DNA of 52,425 nucleotides from contig JAICQE010000007.1 of NCBI GenBank assembly GCA_025938035.1, positions 1 to 52,425 on the forward strand, read 5' to 3'. Made by a program: the position numbers and the translations under genes. Source of the stretch: Vicinamibacteria bacterium (GTDB taxonomy: Bacteria > Acidobacteriota > Vicinamibacteria > Vicinamibacterales > UBA2999). Positions 1-7,304 of the stretch are shown one piece after another (the stretch's first letter is position 1; the number at the start of each line of letters is the position of its first letter). Below the pieces are notes generated by a model, which made no database searches, had not been told where the DNA came from, and was given only the letters and a program-made list of their open reading frames with translations.

Positions 1-43
1 CCTGGGAGCGTGGGCGTTTTCGAGGATCCAGATCTGATCCGGA

Positions 44-340
44 GGCGACGGAGGGAACGGTCTCACAGGAGAAACGGAGGGACGGAGACGAACGGAGTTC
101 TTTAACCACGAAGGACACGAAGATCACGAAGGGTGCGGCCGTTCGATTGGCCGCCGAAGGCGGCTGCCGCGATGCAAGGGGACGCAGATACAACCCGCCC
201 CGGCGCCATCAGCGGCTTGTATCTGCGGCCCCTTGCATCACGGCTGTCGGCGTGCGTCGCACGCCAACAATCGAACGCCCGCCCTCCGTTCGTCTTCGTT
301 CCTTCGTTGCTCCTGTGAAACCGTTTCCTCCGTACCCTCC
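44..340. repeat. Large imperfect inverted repeat (intergenic)
   Basis: The first 358 bases hold no convincing gene. Positions 44-340 form a nested imperfect inverted repeat. The outer arms are 62-97 and about 283-317 (CACAGGAG and GACGAACGGAG are shared on opposite strands). The middle arms are 137-149 and 268-277 around CGTTCGATTG. The inner arms are 171-193 and 217-239, which match at 22 of 23 positions around a 23-nt loop. The left arm carries an extra run of CACGAAGG-type units at 106-133. The RNA or single strand could fold into one long hairpin. No transposase and no target-site duplication is visible. Confidence 0.8.
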
Positions 341-358
341 GTGACCTCGTCGTCAGAA

Positions 359-1012
359 TCAATCCGCCGCGAAGCAGTAGAACAGCCCATCTCCCAGCGA
401 CGCTCTGAGCGCCGCCTGGCTGCAGCCGCGCGAGAGGTGAGCCGAGTTCCAGGAATCGGAGCGCTGGCCGCCGCCGTATCTGTTGTGATGACCGAGCATG
501 GCGCGGCCGGCGGCATCGTGGCTGGTCCATCCGGCGCACGTCGTGTCCGCGGGACCCGGCGCCAGCGTGCCGTCGGGGTTGCTGCCGGTCAGGATGTCGT
601 GCCGCCCGGACGCCACCTCCGTGCCTTTTTCGGTGAGCGCGGTCTCCCGGCCAAGACGGTTGTTGGCGCTGTGCAGATCCTGCAGATCGTCCGCAATCCG
701 CACGCCGGCGGCGTTGACCCACGGCCCTTTGCCGATTCGATCCCGCGCGTGGATGGCCGGACGCGAGGACGTTGCCGGCGCGCTCAGGTAGGCGCGCCAG
801 ATGCGGTCGCCGCGGCCGACGTTCCCGGCGAGGCGCTGGCAGTGATTGTCGGCGCCCGCCAGACCGCCGAGGTTGCCGCCAAATCCGCGGCCGGCGCTGG
901 TGAGGAAGAAGGTCATTTCGGCGGACGGCGAGCCGACGGCCTGTCGCGCGTTAGCCGAGCCGGACAGGCACGCGCAGACGGCTGCGACCAGCATTACCCG
1001 TATGCCTCGCAT
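359..1012 (-). CDS. Secreted lectin-fold domain protein
   Basis: The protein has 217 residues. It begins with a signal peptide (MRGIRVMLVAAVCACLSGSANA) followed by one domain of the kind found in many secreted bacterial proteins with a collagen-XV/XVIII or C-type-lectin-like fold. Motifs typical of that family are TFFLTSAGRGFGGNLGGLAG, ADNHCQRLA, IWRAYLS, RDRIGKGPW, LTEKG, HDILTGS, SWNSAHLSRGCSQ and GLFYCFA. The conserved cysteines probably form disulfides, so it should work in the periplasm or outside the cell. It is transcribed divergently from the sigma factor at 1092. Its ligand cannot be read from the sequence. Confidence 0.85.
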   Translation of the reverse strand: MRGIRVMLVAAVCACLSGSANARQAVGSPSAEMTFFLTSAGRGFGGNLGGLAGADNHCQRLAGNVGRGDRIWRAYLSAPATSSRPAIHARDRIGKGPWVNAAGVRIADDLQDLHSANNRLGRETALTEKGTEVASGRHDILTGSNPDGTLAPGPADTTCAGWTSHDAAGRAMLGHHNRYGGGQRSDSWNSAHLSRGCSQAALRASLGDGLFYCFAAD

Positions 1013-1039
1013 CGACAGTAGTTTGCCTCAGTTCCTCGA

Positions 1040-1091
1040 CTGGTTCTGAAGCCTTCGCTGAGGCCTGAGCCCTGATTCCTGAGGCCTAACC
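1040..1091. repeat. Degenerate GGCCTGAGCCCTGA repeat
   Basis: This is the short divergent spacer between the lectin and sigma-factor genes. It carries degenerate CTGAGGCCTGAGCC / CTGAGGCC units of the family also seen at 4917, 7250, 8752 and, on the other strand, at 33320. The final GAGG may double as the Shine-Dalgarno of the sigma-factor gene, seven bases before its ATG. Confidence 0.5.
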
Positions 1092-1691
1092 ATGTCCACC
1101 GACCCGCCGTCTAAGCAGGCAATGGAAGCGGGCGACGTCGCCGCCGTCCTGGCCAGGGCGAGCGGAGGTGATGGAGAGGCGTTCAGCCTGCTGGTGAACT
1201 CGCACGCCCGCATGGCCTTCCGGCTGGCCTACCGGCTGACGGGCGACGAACGGGACGCCGAAGACGTGGTGCAGGAGAGCTTCATCCGCGCCTACCGCCA
1301 GATCAATCGCTTCGAGGCGCGCTCGAACTTCGCCACCTGGCTGCATCGCATCGTCGTGAACTGCGCGATGGACAGCCTGCGTGCCCGGCACACGCGCCGG
1401 GCCGAACGCATGGGCGAGCCGGTGGAGGACATCCCGGACGCGGCGGTGTCGGCCGAACCGTCGCCCGAACGGCTGGCGATGAGCACCGAGATTCGCCGCC
1501 GCGTGGACGCGTCGATGGACACGCTCACGCCCCGGGAACGCATCGCCTTCGCGCTGCGGCATTACGAGGGACGGAGCATCGACGAGATCGGGCGGACCCT
1601 GGGCGTGCAGCAGAGCGCTGCCAAGCACGCCATCTTCCGGGCGGTGAAGAAGATTCGCGCGTCGCTGGAACCCTTACGGAGAACGACATGA
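1092..1691 (+). CDS. ECF-type RNA polymerase sigma factor (RpoE-like)
   Basis: This 199-residue sigma-70 family protein has region 2 at about residues 25-95 (FRLAYRLTGDERDAEDVVQESFIRAYR, then FATWLHRIVVN) and region 4 at about 135-190 (LTPRERIAFALRHYEGRSIDEIGRTLG, then a helix-turn-helix). There is no region 3, as expected for the ECF group. A GAGG lies seven bases before the ATG. The stop overlaps the next start as ATGA, so it is translationally coupled to the anti-sigma gene. It should direct transcription of an extracytoplasmic-stress regulon that probably includes its own operon; the target promoters are not known. Confidence 0.93.
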   Translation: MSTDPPSKQAMEAGDVAAVLARASGGDGEAFSLLVNSHARMAFRLAYRLTGDERDAEDVVQESFIRAYRQINRFEARSNFATWLHRIVVNCAMDSLRARHTRRAERMGEPVEDIPDAAVSAEPSPERLAMSTEIRRRVDASMDTLTPRERIAFALRHYEGRSIDEIGRTLGVQQSAAKHAIFRAVKKIRASLEPLRRTT

Positions 1692-2461
1692 CCCATTGCT
1701 CGGACGAGGAGCTGCTGCTCGAGTACTACGGTGAAACCTCGCGACACTCGGCCCATCGCCGTACCTGCGCCGAGTGCGATGCGCGGTTTCAGGAACTGAG
1801 AGCCACGCTGGACACTGTCAGCAAGACTGTCACGCTCGAAGCGCCGGAGCGCGGCGAGCACTACGGCCTCGAAGTGTGGCAGGCGATCCGGCATCGGCTG
1901 CCGGCGCGCGAGCGAACGTGGCACAGCCTGCTGACGCCGCAATGGGGTCTCGCTGCGGCGGCCGTGCTGCTCGTCGTCGGATTCACCGCCGGCCGGCTGT
2001 GGACGGGCAATGCCGTGCCGGAGCCCCAATCGGACGTTGCCGTCACGGTGCCTTCGGCTGACGAAGACGCGCGGCGCCGGGCGATGCTGCTGACCGTGTC
2101 GGATCATTTCGATCGTTCCGATCGCGTGCTCGCGGAGATCATGAACGCGCCGGAGCCGGACGCGCTCTCGGCGCAGCAGCAGTGGGCAGGCGATCTCGTG
2201 GCCGCCAGCCGCCTGTATCGTCGGAACGCCATCGCCATCAACGAGCCGGCCGTCGCCGCCGTGCTCGAAGAGCTCGAGCGCGTGCTGCTCGACATCGTGC
2301 ACCAGCCGCCGGGCGCCACGGCGGCCGATCTCGAAGAAATCCGGCGCCGCATCGATTCGGCGGCGCTGCTGTTCAAAGTGCGGGTGATGAGCAACGAGCT
2401 GCAGTACCGGCTCGAACAGCCGGCACCCGTCCGTCCGACCACGACTTCCACCATTGGCTGA
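1688..2461 (+). CDS. Anti-sigma factor with N-terminal zinc-finger motif
   Basis: The protein has 257 residues and overlaps the sigma gene by four bases. The N-terminus carries a zf-HC2/ZAS-like motif, HRRTCAEC (H-x3-C-x2-C). One membrane segment follows at about residues 83-103 (WGLAAAAVLLVVGFTAGRLW), then a roughly 150-residue periplasmic part rich in charged helices. This layout fits a membrane anti-sigma factor that holds the ECF sigma until a signal arrives. The function is inferred from position and the HCC motif, since the rest resembles no family I recognise. Confidence 0.8.
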   Translation: MTHCSDEELLLEYYGETSRHSAHRRTCAECDARFQELRATLDTVSKTVTLEAPERGEHYGLEVWQAIRHRLPARERTWHSLLTPQWGLAAAAVLLVVGFTAGRLWTGNAVPEPQSDVAVTVPSADEDARRRAMLLTVSDHFDRSDRVLAEIMNAPEPDALSAQQQWAGDLVAASRLYRRNAIAINEPAVAAVLEELERVLLDIVHQPPGATAADLEEIRRRIDSAALLFKVRVMSNELQYRLEQPAPVRPTTTSTIG

Positions 2462-2465
2462 CACT

Positions 2466-3509
2466 ATGACTACACACAGAGTCCTTCTTGCGTCGACCTT
2501 CGTGCTTGCCGTTGCCGCCGGCGTTTCCGCACAGACCGTCTTCGTGCCTCCTGGCACTGGGGTGCGCGTCGTCGAACCAACGTCACCGTTCCCGATCGTC
2601 ACTCTGCCACCGCTACCGGTGATTCCGGATATGAAGGGAGTGGAGGAGATCGTCTCGCTGGCGATGGCGAACGCCCAGGAAAAAGCCAACGTGGTCATTT
2701 CACCGGGATCTGGCAAAGGGTCTTATCAGATCTTCACGCACGGCAGTTCTCCCGACCAGTGGTACTCGCAGGCGCGGCAGTTCATCGAGCGCGACCAGTA
2801 CGACCGCGCGATGGACCCGCTCGAACGGGTGATTGCCGCGAAGGGCGAACGCGCGGACGCGGCGATGTACTGGAAGGCCTACAGCCAGCTGAAGCTGGCG
2901 CGGCGTGACGAGGCATTGGGCACGCTCGGTCAGTTGCAGAAGCAGTATCCGGCGAGCAAATGGCTCGGCGAGGCGCGGGCGCTGGAGGTCGAGATCAAGC
3001 AGGCCGCCGGCCAGCCGGTGTCGGCCGACGCGATGAACGACGATTTGAAGCTGCTCGCGCTGCAGGGCATCCTGCGCACCGACCCGGAGGCGGCGTTTCC
3101 CGTCGTCGAGAAGATGCTGATGGGCGGAGCGAGCGTGCGCGTCAAGGAACGCGCGCTGTTCGTGCTCAGCCAGAACCGGTCGGACCGCGCACAGCAGATC
3201 ATCGGCAACGTCGCGCGAAGCACCTCGAATCCCGACCTGCAGATGACCGCCATCCGTACACTCGGGAACTCCAGCAGCGCGGACGCGGTCAATACGCTGA
3301 CGGCGGTCTACCGCGGCGACAGCTCCATCGATGCAAAGAAAGCGATCATCAACGCCCTCGCCTCGTCACGAGACACGGCGAAAACGACTGCGCTGGTCGC
3401 GCTGGCGCGCGCCGAACGCAACCCGGATCTCAAGACCCAGATGGTCCGGCATCTGTCGAACTCGAATGCTCCTGAGGCCAAGCAGTACATGCTGGAGCTG
3501 CTGAAGTGA
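2466..3509 (+). CDS. Secreted HEAT/TPR-repeat protein
   Basis: This protein of about 347 residues starts with a signal peptide (MTTHRVLLASTFVLAVAAGVSAQ). I chose ATG 2466; a TTG at 2454 would overlap the upstream stop. After a proline-rich linker there is a TPR-like pair (WYSQARQFIERDQYDRAMDPLERVI) and then HEAT-type repeats: ERALFVLSQNRSDRAQQIIGN, TAIRTLGNSSSADAVNTL, KAIINALASSRD and QMVRHLSNSNAPEAKQYM. It is probably a periplasmic scaffold or protein-interaction module. It is third in the sigma/anti-sigma operon, so it is likely a target or sensor component of that system. Confidence 0.8.
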   Translation: MTTHRVLLASTFVLAVAAGVSAQTVFVPPGTGVRVVEPTSPFPIVTLPPLPVIPDMKGVEEIVSLAMANAQEKANVVISPGSGKGSYQIFTHGSSPDQWYSQARQFIERDQYDRAMDPLERVIAAKGERADAAMYWKAYSQLKLARRDEALGTLGQLQKQYPASKWLGEARALEVEIKQAAGQPVSADAMNDDLKLLALQGILRTDPEAAFPVVEKMLMGGASVRVKERALFVLSQNRSDRAQQIIGNVARSTSNPDLQMTAIRTLGNSSSADAVNTLTAVYRGDSSIDAKKAIINALASSRDTAKTTALVALARAERNPDLKTQMVRHLSNSNAPEAKQYMLELLK

Positions 3510-4300
3510 GGCGTCTGCTGGCGGCGAGTGTTCTTCTCGCCGCCGCCATTCCGGCCGCCGCGCAGTCTCCGGTTGTCAACGCCGTCGTCGAGAAGCGCAC
3601 GCCGTCCGCCGACTTCGCCCGCGACGTGCAGGGTGTGGCAAGCCGGACGACGCCTGCGTGGATCGGGTACCGAGTGCCGATTGCACGGCGGGTTGACGTG
3701 GCGATGCAGAGCATCGAGACGTGCTGCGGCCGCTGCCGCCTGGCGCCCGCGTCCGATCTCGTCGTGCTCGCCCGCGTGCAGAACGGCGCGATCCTCGAGC
3801 TGCGGCCGCTGGCGGTGGACTGCGACATGGATGCCGCAGGAATGCCGCTGATCTGGTTCGACGGCGTCAATCCGGACGCGAGCGTGGCGTGGTTGAGCAC
3901 GCTGGTGACGCAAACGGGCGACGCCCGACGCGTTGGCGACAGGGCGTTGTCAGCCATCTCTCAGCATGCCGGGTCGGCAGCGGCCACGGCACTCGTGCGG
4001 TTCGCGCAGTCGGGAACGACTGAGGTGCGCGGGCGCGCGCTGTTCTGGCTCGCTGACCGCGCGGCCGATCAGGCGTTGCCAACGATCAACGCGACGCTGC
4101 AGAAGGACCCCGACACCGAGATGAAGAAGATGGCCGTACGTGCGCTGAGCCGGTTTCCGAACGACGAGGGCATTCCCAGACTGATGGAGGTCGCGCGGTC
4201 GCACGACAATGCCGAAGTGCGGCGGCAGGCGATGCTCCAGCTCGGTCAGTCCAAGGATCCGCGCGTCGTCGACTTCTTCGCAGGAATTCTGCTGAAGTAG
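3506..4300 (+). CDS. Secreted HEAT-repeat protein
   Basis: This 264-residue protein starts at GTG 3506, overlapping the previous stop (GTGA). The signal peptide is MRRLLAASVLLAAAIPAAAQ. A pair of cysteines, ETCCGRC, lies near residue 75. The C-terminal half is HEAT repeats (ALVRFAQSGTTEVRGRALFWLAD, KKMAVRALSRFPNDEGIPRLM, VRRQAMLQLGQSKDPRVVDFF), the same type as in the upstream gene, so the pair probably arose by duplication. It is the last gene of the sigma-factor operon and ends just before a palindrome. Confidence 0.8.
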   Translation: MRRLLAASVLLAAAIPAAAQSPVVNAVVEKRTPSADFARDVQGVASRTTPAWIGYRVPIARRVDVAMQSIETCCGRCRLAPASDLVVLARVQNGAILELRPLAVDCDMDAAGMPLIWFDGVNPDASVAWLSTLVTQTGDARRVGDRALSAISQHAGSAAATALVRFAQSGTTEVRGRALFWLADRAADQALPTINATLQKDPDTEMKKMAVRALSRFPNDEGIPRLMEVARSHDNAEVRRQAMLQLGQSKDPRVVDFFAGILLK

Positions 4301-4320
4301 CTTCCGCCGTCAGGCGGAAG
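4301..4320. repeat. Palindrome CTTCCGCC-N4-GGCGGAAG between convergent genes
   Basis: A perfect 8-bp stem with loop GTCA fills exactly the gap between two convergent stop codons. The same stem occurs inside a coding sequence at 37521-37540. It could act as a bidirectional transcription stop, but it lacks a U-tract, so I class it as a dispersed palindromic repeat. Confidence 0.7.
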
Positions 4321-4866
4321 TCAGTCGAACCGCGTCGTGCTCGGCGTCTGCGCGACGTTCATGATCATCGCGAGCGTCGTGTAATAACCGATCAGCGCGA
4401 CCAGGTCGATGACGCCCTGCTCGCCGAACTGCCTGCACGCCGCGCCGTAGGTGGCATCGGTGACGGCTCGCGTGCGGTGGAGCTCGGTGAACACCGAGTA
4501 GACGAGCAACTCGTCCGGTCCCATGGACGATGCTGCGTGCCCGTGTGCGATCGCCGCGATGACGGTGTCGCTGAGCCCTGCCTGAGCCGCCAACGGGGCG
4601 TGCACGTCCCACTCGAAACCCTGCTTCCATTCACGCGCGGTGAGCAGGATCGCCATCTCACGGAGCTTCTCGGGCAGCGCCGCGTTGTACCTGAGGTACT
4701 CACCGAGCCGTTGGAGTCGTCGCGTCAGCTCCGGACTTCGCAGCGTCGCGATGAACGGCCCAATCACCCCGCCGCGAGGGCTGGCAACCAGCTCGTCGAC
4801 GGCCGCCTGCTGGTCGGCGGTGAGCTGCTCGGGCGGAAGAGGAGGGAAGCGGTCGGGGCGCGTCAT
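4321..4866 (-). CDS. Carboxymuconolactone decarboxylase (CMD) family protein
   Basis: This 181-residue all-helical protein belongs to the CMD/AhpD superfamily: REMAILLTAREWKQGFEWDVHAPLAAQAGL followed by VIDLVALIGYYTTLAMIMN. The AhpD-type CxxC redox pair is absent; the HAPLA histidine typical of gamma-CMD-like members is present. It may act in aromatic-acid breakdown, in keeping with the divergent hmgA nearby, but the substrate is unknown. Its start lies five bases from a palindromic repeat. Confidence 0.85.
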   Translation of the reverse strand: MTRPDRFPPLPPEQLTADQQAAVDELVASPRGGVIGPFIATLRSPELTRRLQRLGEYLRYNAALPEKLREMAILLTAREWKQGFEWDVHAPLAAQAGLSDTVIAAIAHGHAASSMGPDELLVYSVFTELHRTRAVTDATYGAACRQFGEQGVIDLVALIGYYTTLAMIMNVAQTPSTTRFD

Positions 4867-4870
4867 GGAT

Positions 4871-4897
4871 ACGTAGTGTCCGGCTTCAGCCGGACCC
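4871..4897. repeat. Palindromic repeat GTCCGGCT-N2-AGCCGGAC
   Basis: The sequence ACGTAGTGTCCGGCTTCAGC opens an element with 8-bp perfect arms at 4878-4885 and 4888-4895. The same element, including the ACGTAGT prefix, recurs at 31101-31126 inside the sulfate operon. It looks like a REP-type dispersed repeat. Confidence 0.75.
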
Positions 4898-4916
4898 TTG
4901 GGAGCTTACTGCAGCC

Positions 4917-5008
4917 TTCTGATCCCTGATCCCTGACCCCTGAGCCCTGAGCCCTGAGCCCTGAATCCGCGACCAGCCCTCAGCCCTTAGGCCTTGGGCC
5001 TGAGGCCT
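4917..5008. repeat. Degenerate tandem CCCTGAGC / CCTTGGGCC repeats
   Basis: This spacer upstream of hmgA contains CCCTGATCCCTGACCCCTGA and several CCCTGAGC units, then CCTTAGGCCTTGGGCCTGAG. It is low-complexity sequence of a family found in other gene gaps here (1050, 7250, 8752; reversed at 33320). No gene is visible in it. Confidence 0.7.
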
Positions 5009-5030
5009 TCCGTGCGCTAGCCTTCTGCGC

Positions 5031-6329
5031 ATGTCAGCCGATCTCCAGTACCAATCAGGCTTTGGTCATGAGTTTTCCTCGGAAGCCGTCGCCGGTGCCC
5101 TGCCGCGCGCGCAGAACGCCCCGCAGCAGGCGCCGCTCGGTCTGTACGTCGAGGAGCTGAACGGGACGTCGTTCACCGCGCCGCGTGGCGTGAGCCGGGC
5201 GACATGGACCTATCGGATCCGTCCGTCCACGGTCCACAAGCCGTTCCGGCAGATCGGCAACGGGCTGATTCGCACCGGCCCGTTCAACGAAACCCCGCCG
5301 ACGCCGAACCAGATGCGCTGGCGTCCGATTCCGGTTCCCTCGACGCCGACAGACTTCGTCGACGGCATCGCCACCCTCGGCGGCAACGGGGATCCGGCGC
5401 TGCAGACGGGCGCCGCCATCCATCTCTACGCCGCGAACCAATCGATGAACGGCCGCTACTTCTACGACGCCGACGGAGAGCTCCTGATCGTGCCGCAGCT
5501 GGGCACGCTTCGGGTTCACACCGAGCTCGGCGTGCTCGAGGTGCGGCCGGCGGAAGTCTGCGTCATTCCACGCGGCATCAAGTTCCGCGTCGATGTGCCC
5601 GAGGAGGGCGCGCGCGGCTATATCTGCGAGAACTACGGCCAGGCGCTGCGGCTGCCGGAGCTGGGTCCGATCGGCACGTTCGGCCTGGCGAACGCCCGCG
5701 ATTTCCTCGCACCCACGGCGGCGTTCGAGGATCGCGACGGTGATTTCCGCGTCGTCGCCAAGTACGGCGGCGGGTTATGGGAGGCCGAAATCGACCATTC
5801 GCCGCTCGATATCGTCGCCTGGCGCGGCAACTACGTGCCGTACAAGTACGACCTGGACCGGTTCCAGTGCATCAACACCGTGACATTCGATCATCCCGAC
5901 CCGTCGATCTACTGCGTGCTGGCGTCGCCGACCGCGGTGCCGGGGACGTCGAATGTGGAACTGGGATGCTTCCCGCCGCGATGGATCGTGGCGGAGCATA
6001 CATTCCGTCCGCCGCCGTTTCATCGCAACATCGCGAGCGAGTTCGTCGGGCTGATTCGCGGCCAGTACATCGGCAAGTCGGAAGGATTCGCACCTGGCAG
6101 CGCGAGCCTGCACAACTGCATGTCAGGTCACGGCCCGGATACCGAGACCTACGACCGCGGCCGGAACGCCGATCTGCAGCCGCAGTTCCTCGCCGACACG
6201 ATGACGTTCCTCTTCGAAACGCAGCTCCCGGTGCGGCCGACGAAGTTCGCGTTGGAGACGGATCTTCTCGAGCGTGATTACTACACGCACTGGCAGGGAT
6301 TGAAGAAACGGTTTTCAGTCGCTGATTAG
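5031..6329 (+). CDS. hmgA: Homogentisate 1,2-dioxygenase
   Basis: This 432-residue protein matches the family length. It opens the ring of homogentisate to maleylacetoacetate in tyrosine/phenylalanine breakdown, using Fe(II) and O2 in the cytoplasm. Family motifs are YQSGFGHEFSSEA at the N-terminus, NQSMNGRYFYDADGELL, VIPRGIKFRV, the metal-binding stretch FHRNIASEFVGLIRGQY and SLHNCMSGHGPDTETYDR. The iron ligands (two His, one Glu) fall in FHRNIASEF and NCMSGHGPD. The next pathway genes (maleylacetoacetate isomerase, fumarylacetoacetase) are not in the window. Confidence 0.97.
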   Translation: MSADLQYQSGFGHEFSSEAVAGALPRAQNAPQQAPLGLYVEELNGTSFTAPRGVSRATWTYRIRPSTVHKPFRQIGNGLIRTGPFNETPPTPNQMRWRPIPVPSTPTDFVDGIATLGGNGDPALQTGAAIHLYAANQSMNGRYFYDADGELLIVPQLGTLRVHTELGVLEVRPAEVCVIPRGIKFRVDVPEEGARGYICENYGQALRLPELGPIGTFGLANARDFLAPTAAFEDRDGDFRVVAKYGGGLWEAEIDHSPLDIVAWRGNYVPYKYDLDRFQCINTVTFDHPDPSIYCVLASPTAVPGTSNVELGCFPPRWIVAEHTFRPPPFHRNIASEFVGLIRGQYIGKSEGFAPGSASLHNCMSGHGPDTETYDRGRNADLQPQFLADTMTFLFETQLPVRPTKFALETDLLERDYYTHWQGLKKRFSVAD

Positions 6330-6376
6330 AGCCTCCGCGTCCTCAGCGTCCGCGCGGTGAGGTTGTCTGGAGAACC

Positions 6377-7171
6377 ATGAACGATCCGACCGATGTACTC
6401 ATTGCTCTGGCTGCTATAGCTGTCGGCAACGATGACCGCGCGACGCGTGCGAAGGAAGCCGCTGAACAAATACGGCGCGCGCGGGGGTTTCATTGGGTAG
6501 GGCTCTACGATGTGACGCCGTCGGAGATCTCCGCGATTGCCTGGACCGGCACAGCTGCGCCGGCGTTTCCGGCGTTTCCGCGCACCCAGGGTCTCAATGG
6601 CGCCACGGTTGCCGAGCAGCGGCCGATCGTCATCAACGATGTTCGCAACGATTCGCGTTACCTGACGACGTTCGGCTCGACGCTCGCCGAGGCCATTTTC
6701 CCCATTCGATCGGGCGAGACAATCGTCGGGACGATCGACGTCGAAAGCGATTGCGTCAACGCATTTACCGCTGACGACGCGCAGTTCCTGGAGCAGTGCG
6801 CGCAGATACTCGCGCCGCTGTGGTCGCCGCCGTCGAGCGTGCACTCAGCGGTTGTGAATCTCCGCGACGCGCTGTCGCATGGGCCGCCGCCGCCGGGCAA
6901 CCTGGCCGTTCCAATCTTCGGGCACGGAACGCTCGCGGTGGAAATGTACACACCGCGGGGGCGGGACGAGCAGAAGCCGCACGACCGCGACGAGGTCTAT
7001 CTTGTGGTGCGCGGACGGGCCGTGTTCGTCGATGGCGAAGACCGTCATCCAGTTGACCCGGGCGCCTTTCTGTTTGTCGCGGCCGGTCGGCCGCACCGCT
7101 TCGAGGAGTTCTCGAGTGATTTTGCGGTGTGGGTGCTGTTTTATGGTCCTCCTGGCGGCGAAGCGAGGTGA
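6377..7171 (+). CDS. GAF domain-cupin fusion protein
   Basis: The protein has 264 residues. Residues about 15-155 form a GAF domain (GLNGATVAEQRPIVINDVRN, then EAIFPIRSGETIVGTIDVES and FTADDAQFLEQCAQIL). Residues about 175-255 form a cupin (KPHDRDEVYLVVRGRAVFVDGEDRH, DPGAFLFVAAGRPHRFEEF) whose HxxxE and late His could bind a metal. No DNA-binding or kinase part is present. It lies 47 bases after hmgA on the same strand, so it may be cotranscribed and may sense a small ligand of that pathway, but no function is established. The fusion itself is uncommon. Confidence 0.8.
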   Translation: MNDPTDVLIALAAIAVGNDDRATRAKEAAEQIRRARGFHWVGLYDVTPSEISAIAWTGTAAPAFPAFPRTQGLNGATVAEQRPIVINDVRNDSRYLTTFGSTLAEAIFPIRSGETIVGTIDVESDCVNAFTADDAQFLEQCAQILAPLWSPPSSVHSAVVNLRDALSHGPPPPGNLAVPIFGHGTLAVEMYTPRGRDEQKPHDRDEVYLVVRGRAVFVDGEDRHPVDPGAFLFVAAGRPHRFEEFSSDFAVWVLFYGPPGGEAR

Positions 7172-7229
7172 TCCCGTGCGCCGCGACGCGGCGATAGCGA
7201 CAGTCGCGGCGTAATGCCGCCGGGGCACG

Positions 7230-7304
7230 CTCCCTCCCTGTGTCCCCTTGTCCCTGATCCCTTGACCAGCCCTTGGGCCTTGGGCCTTCGGCCTTGGGCC
7301 TACG
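7230..7304. repeat. Intergenic CCTTGGGCC-type repeats
   Basis: This is the gap between convergent genes. It holds GTCCCTGATCCCTTGACC and then four imperfect copies of CCTTGGGC/CCTTCGGCC. It belongs to the repeat family listed at 4917. No gene or clear terminator is visible. Confidence 0.6.

Noticed and set aside
106..133. Short CRISPR-like array
   Set aside because: The CACGAAG units are contiguous and only 8-10 bases long, without spacers and without cas genes.
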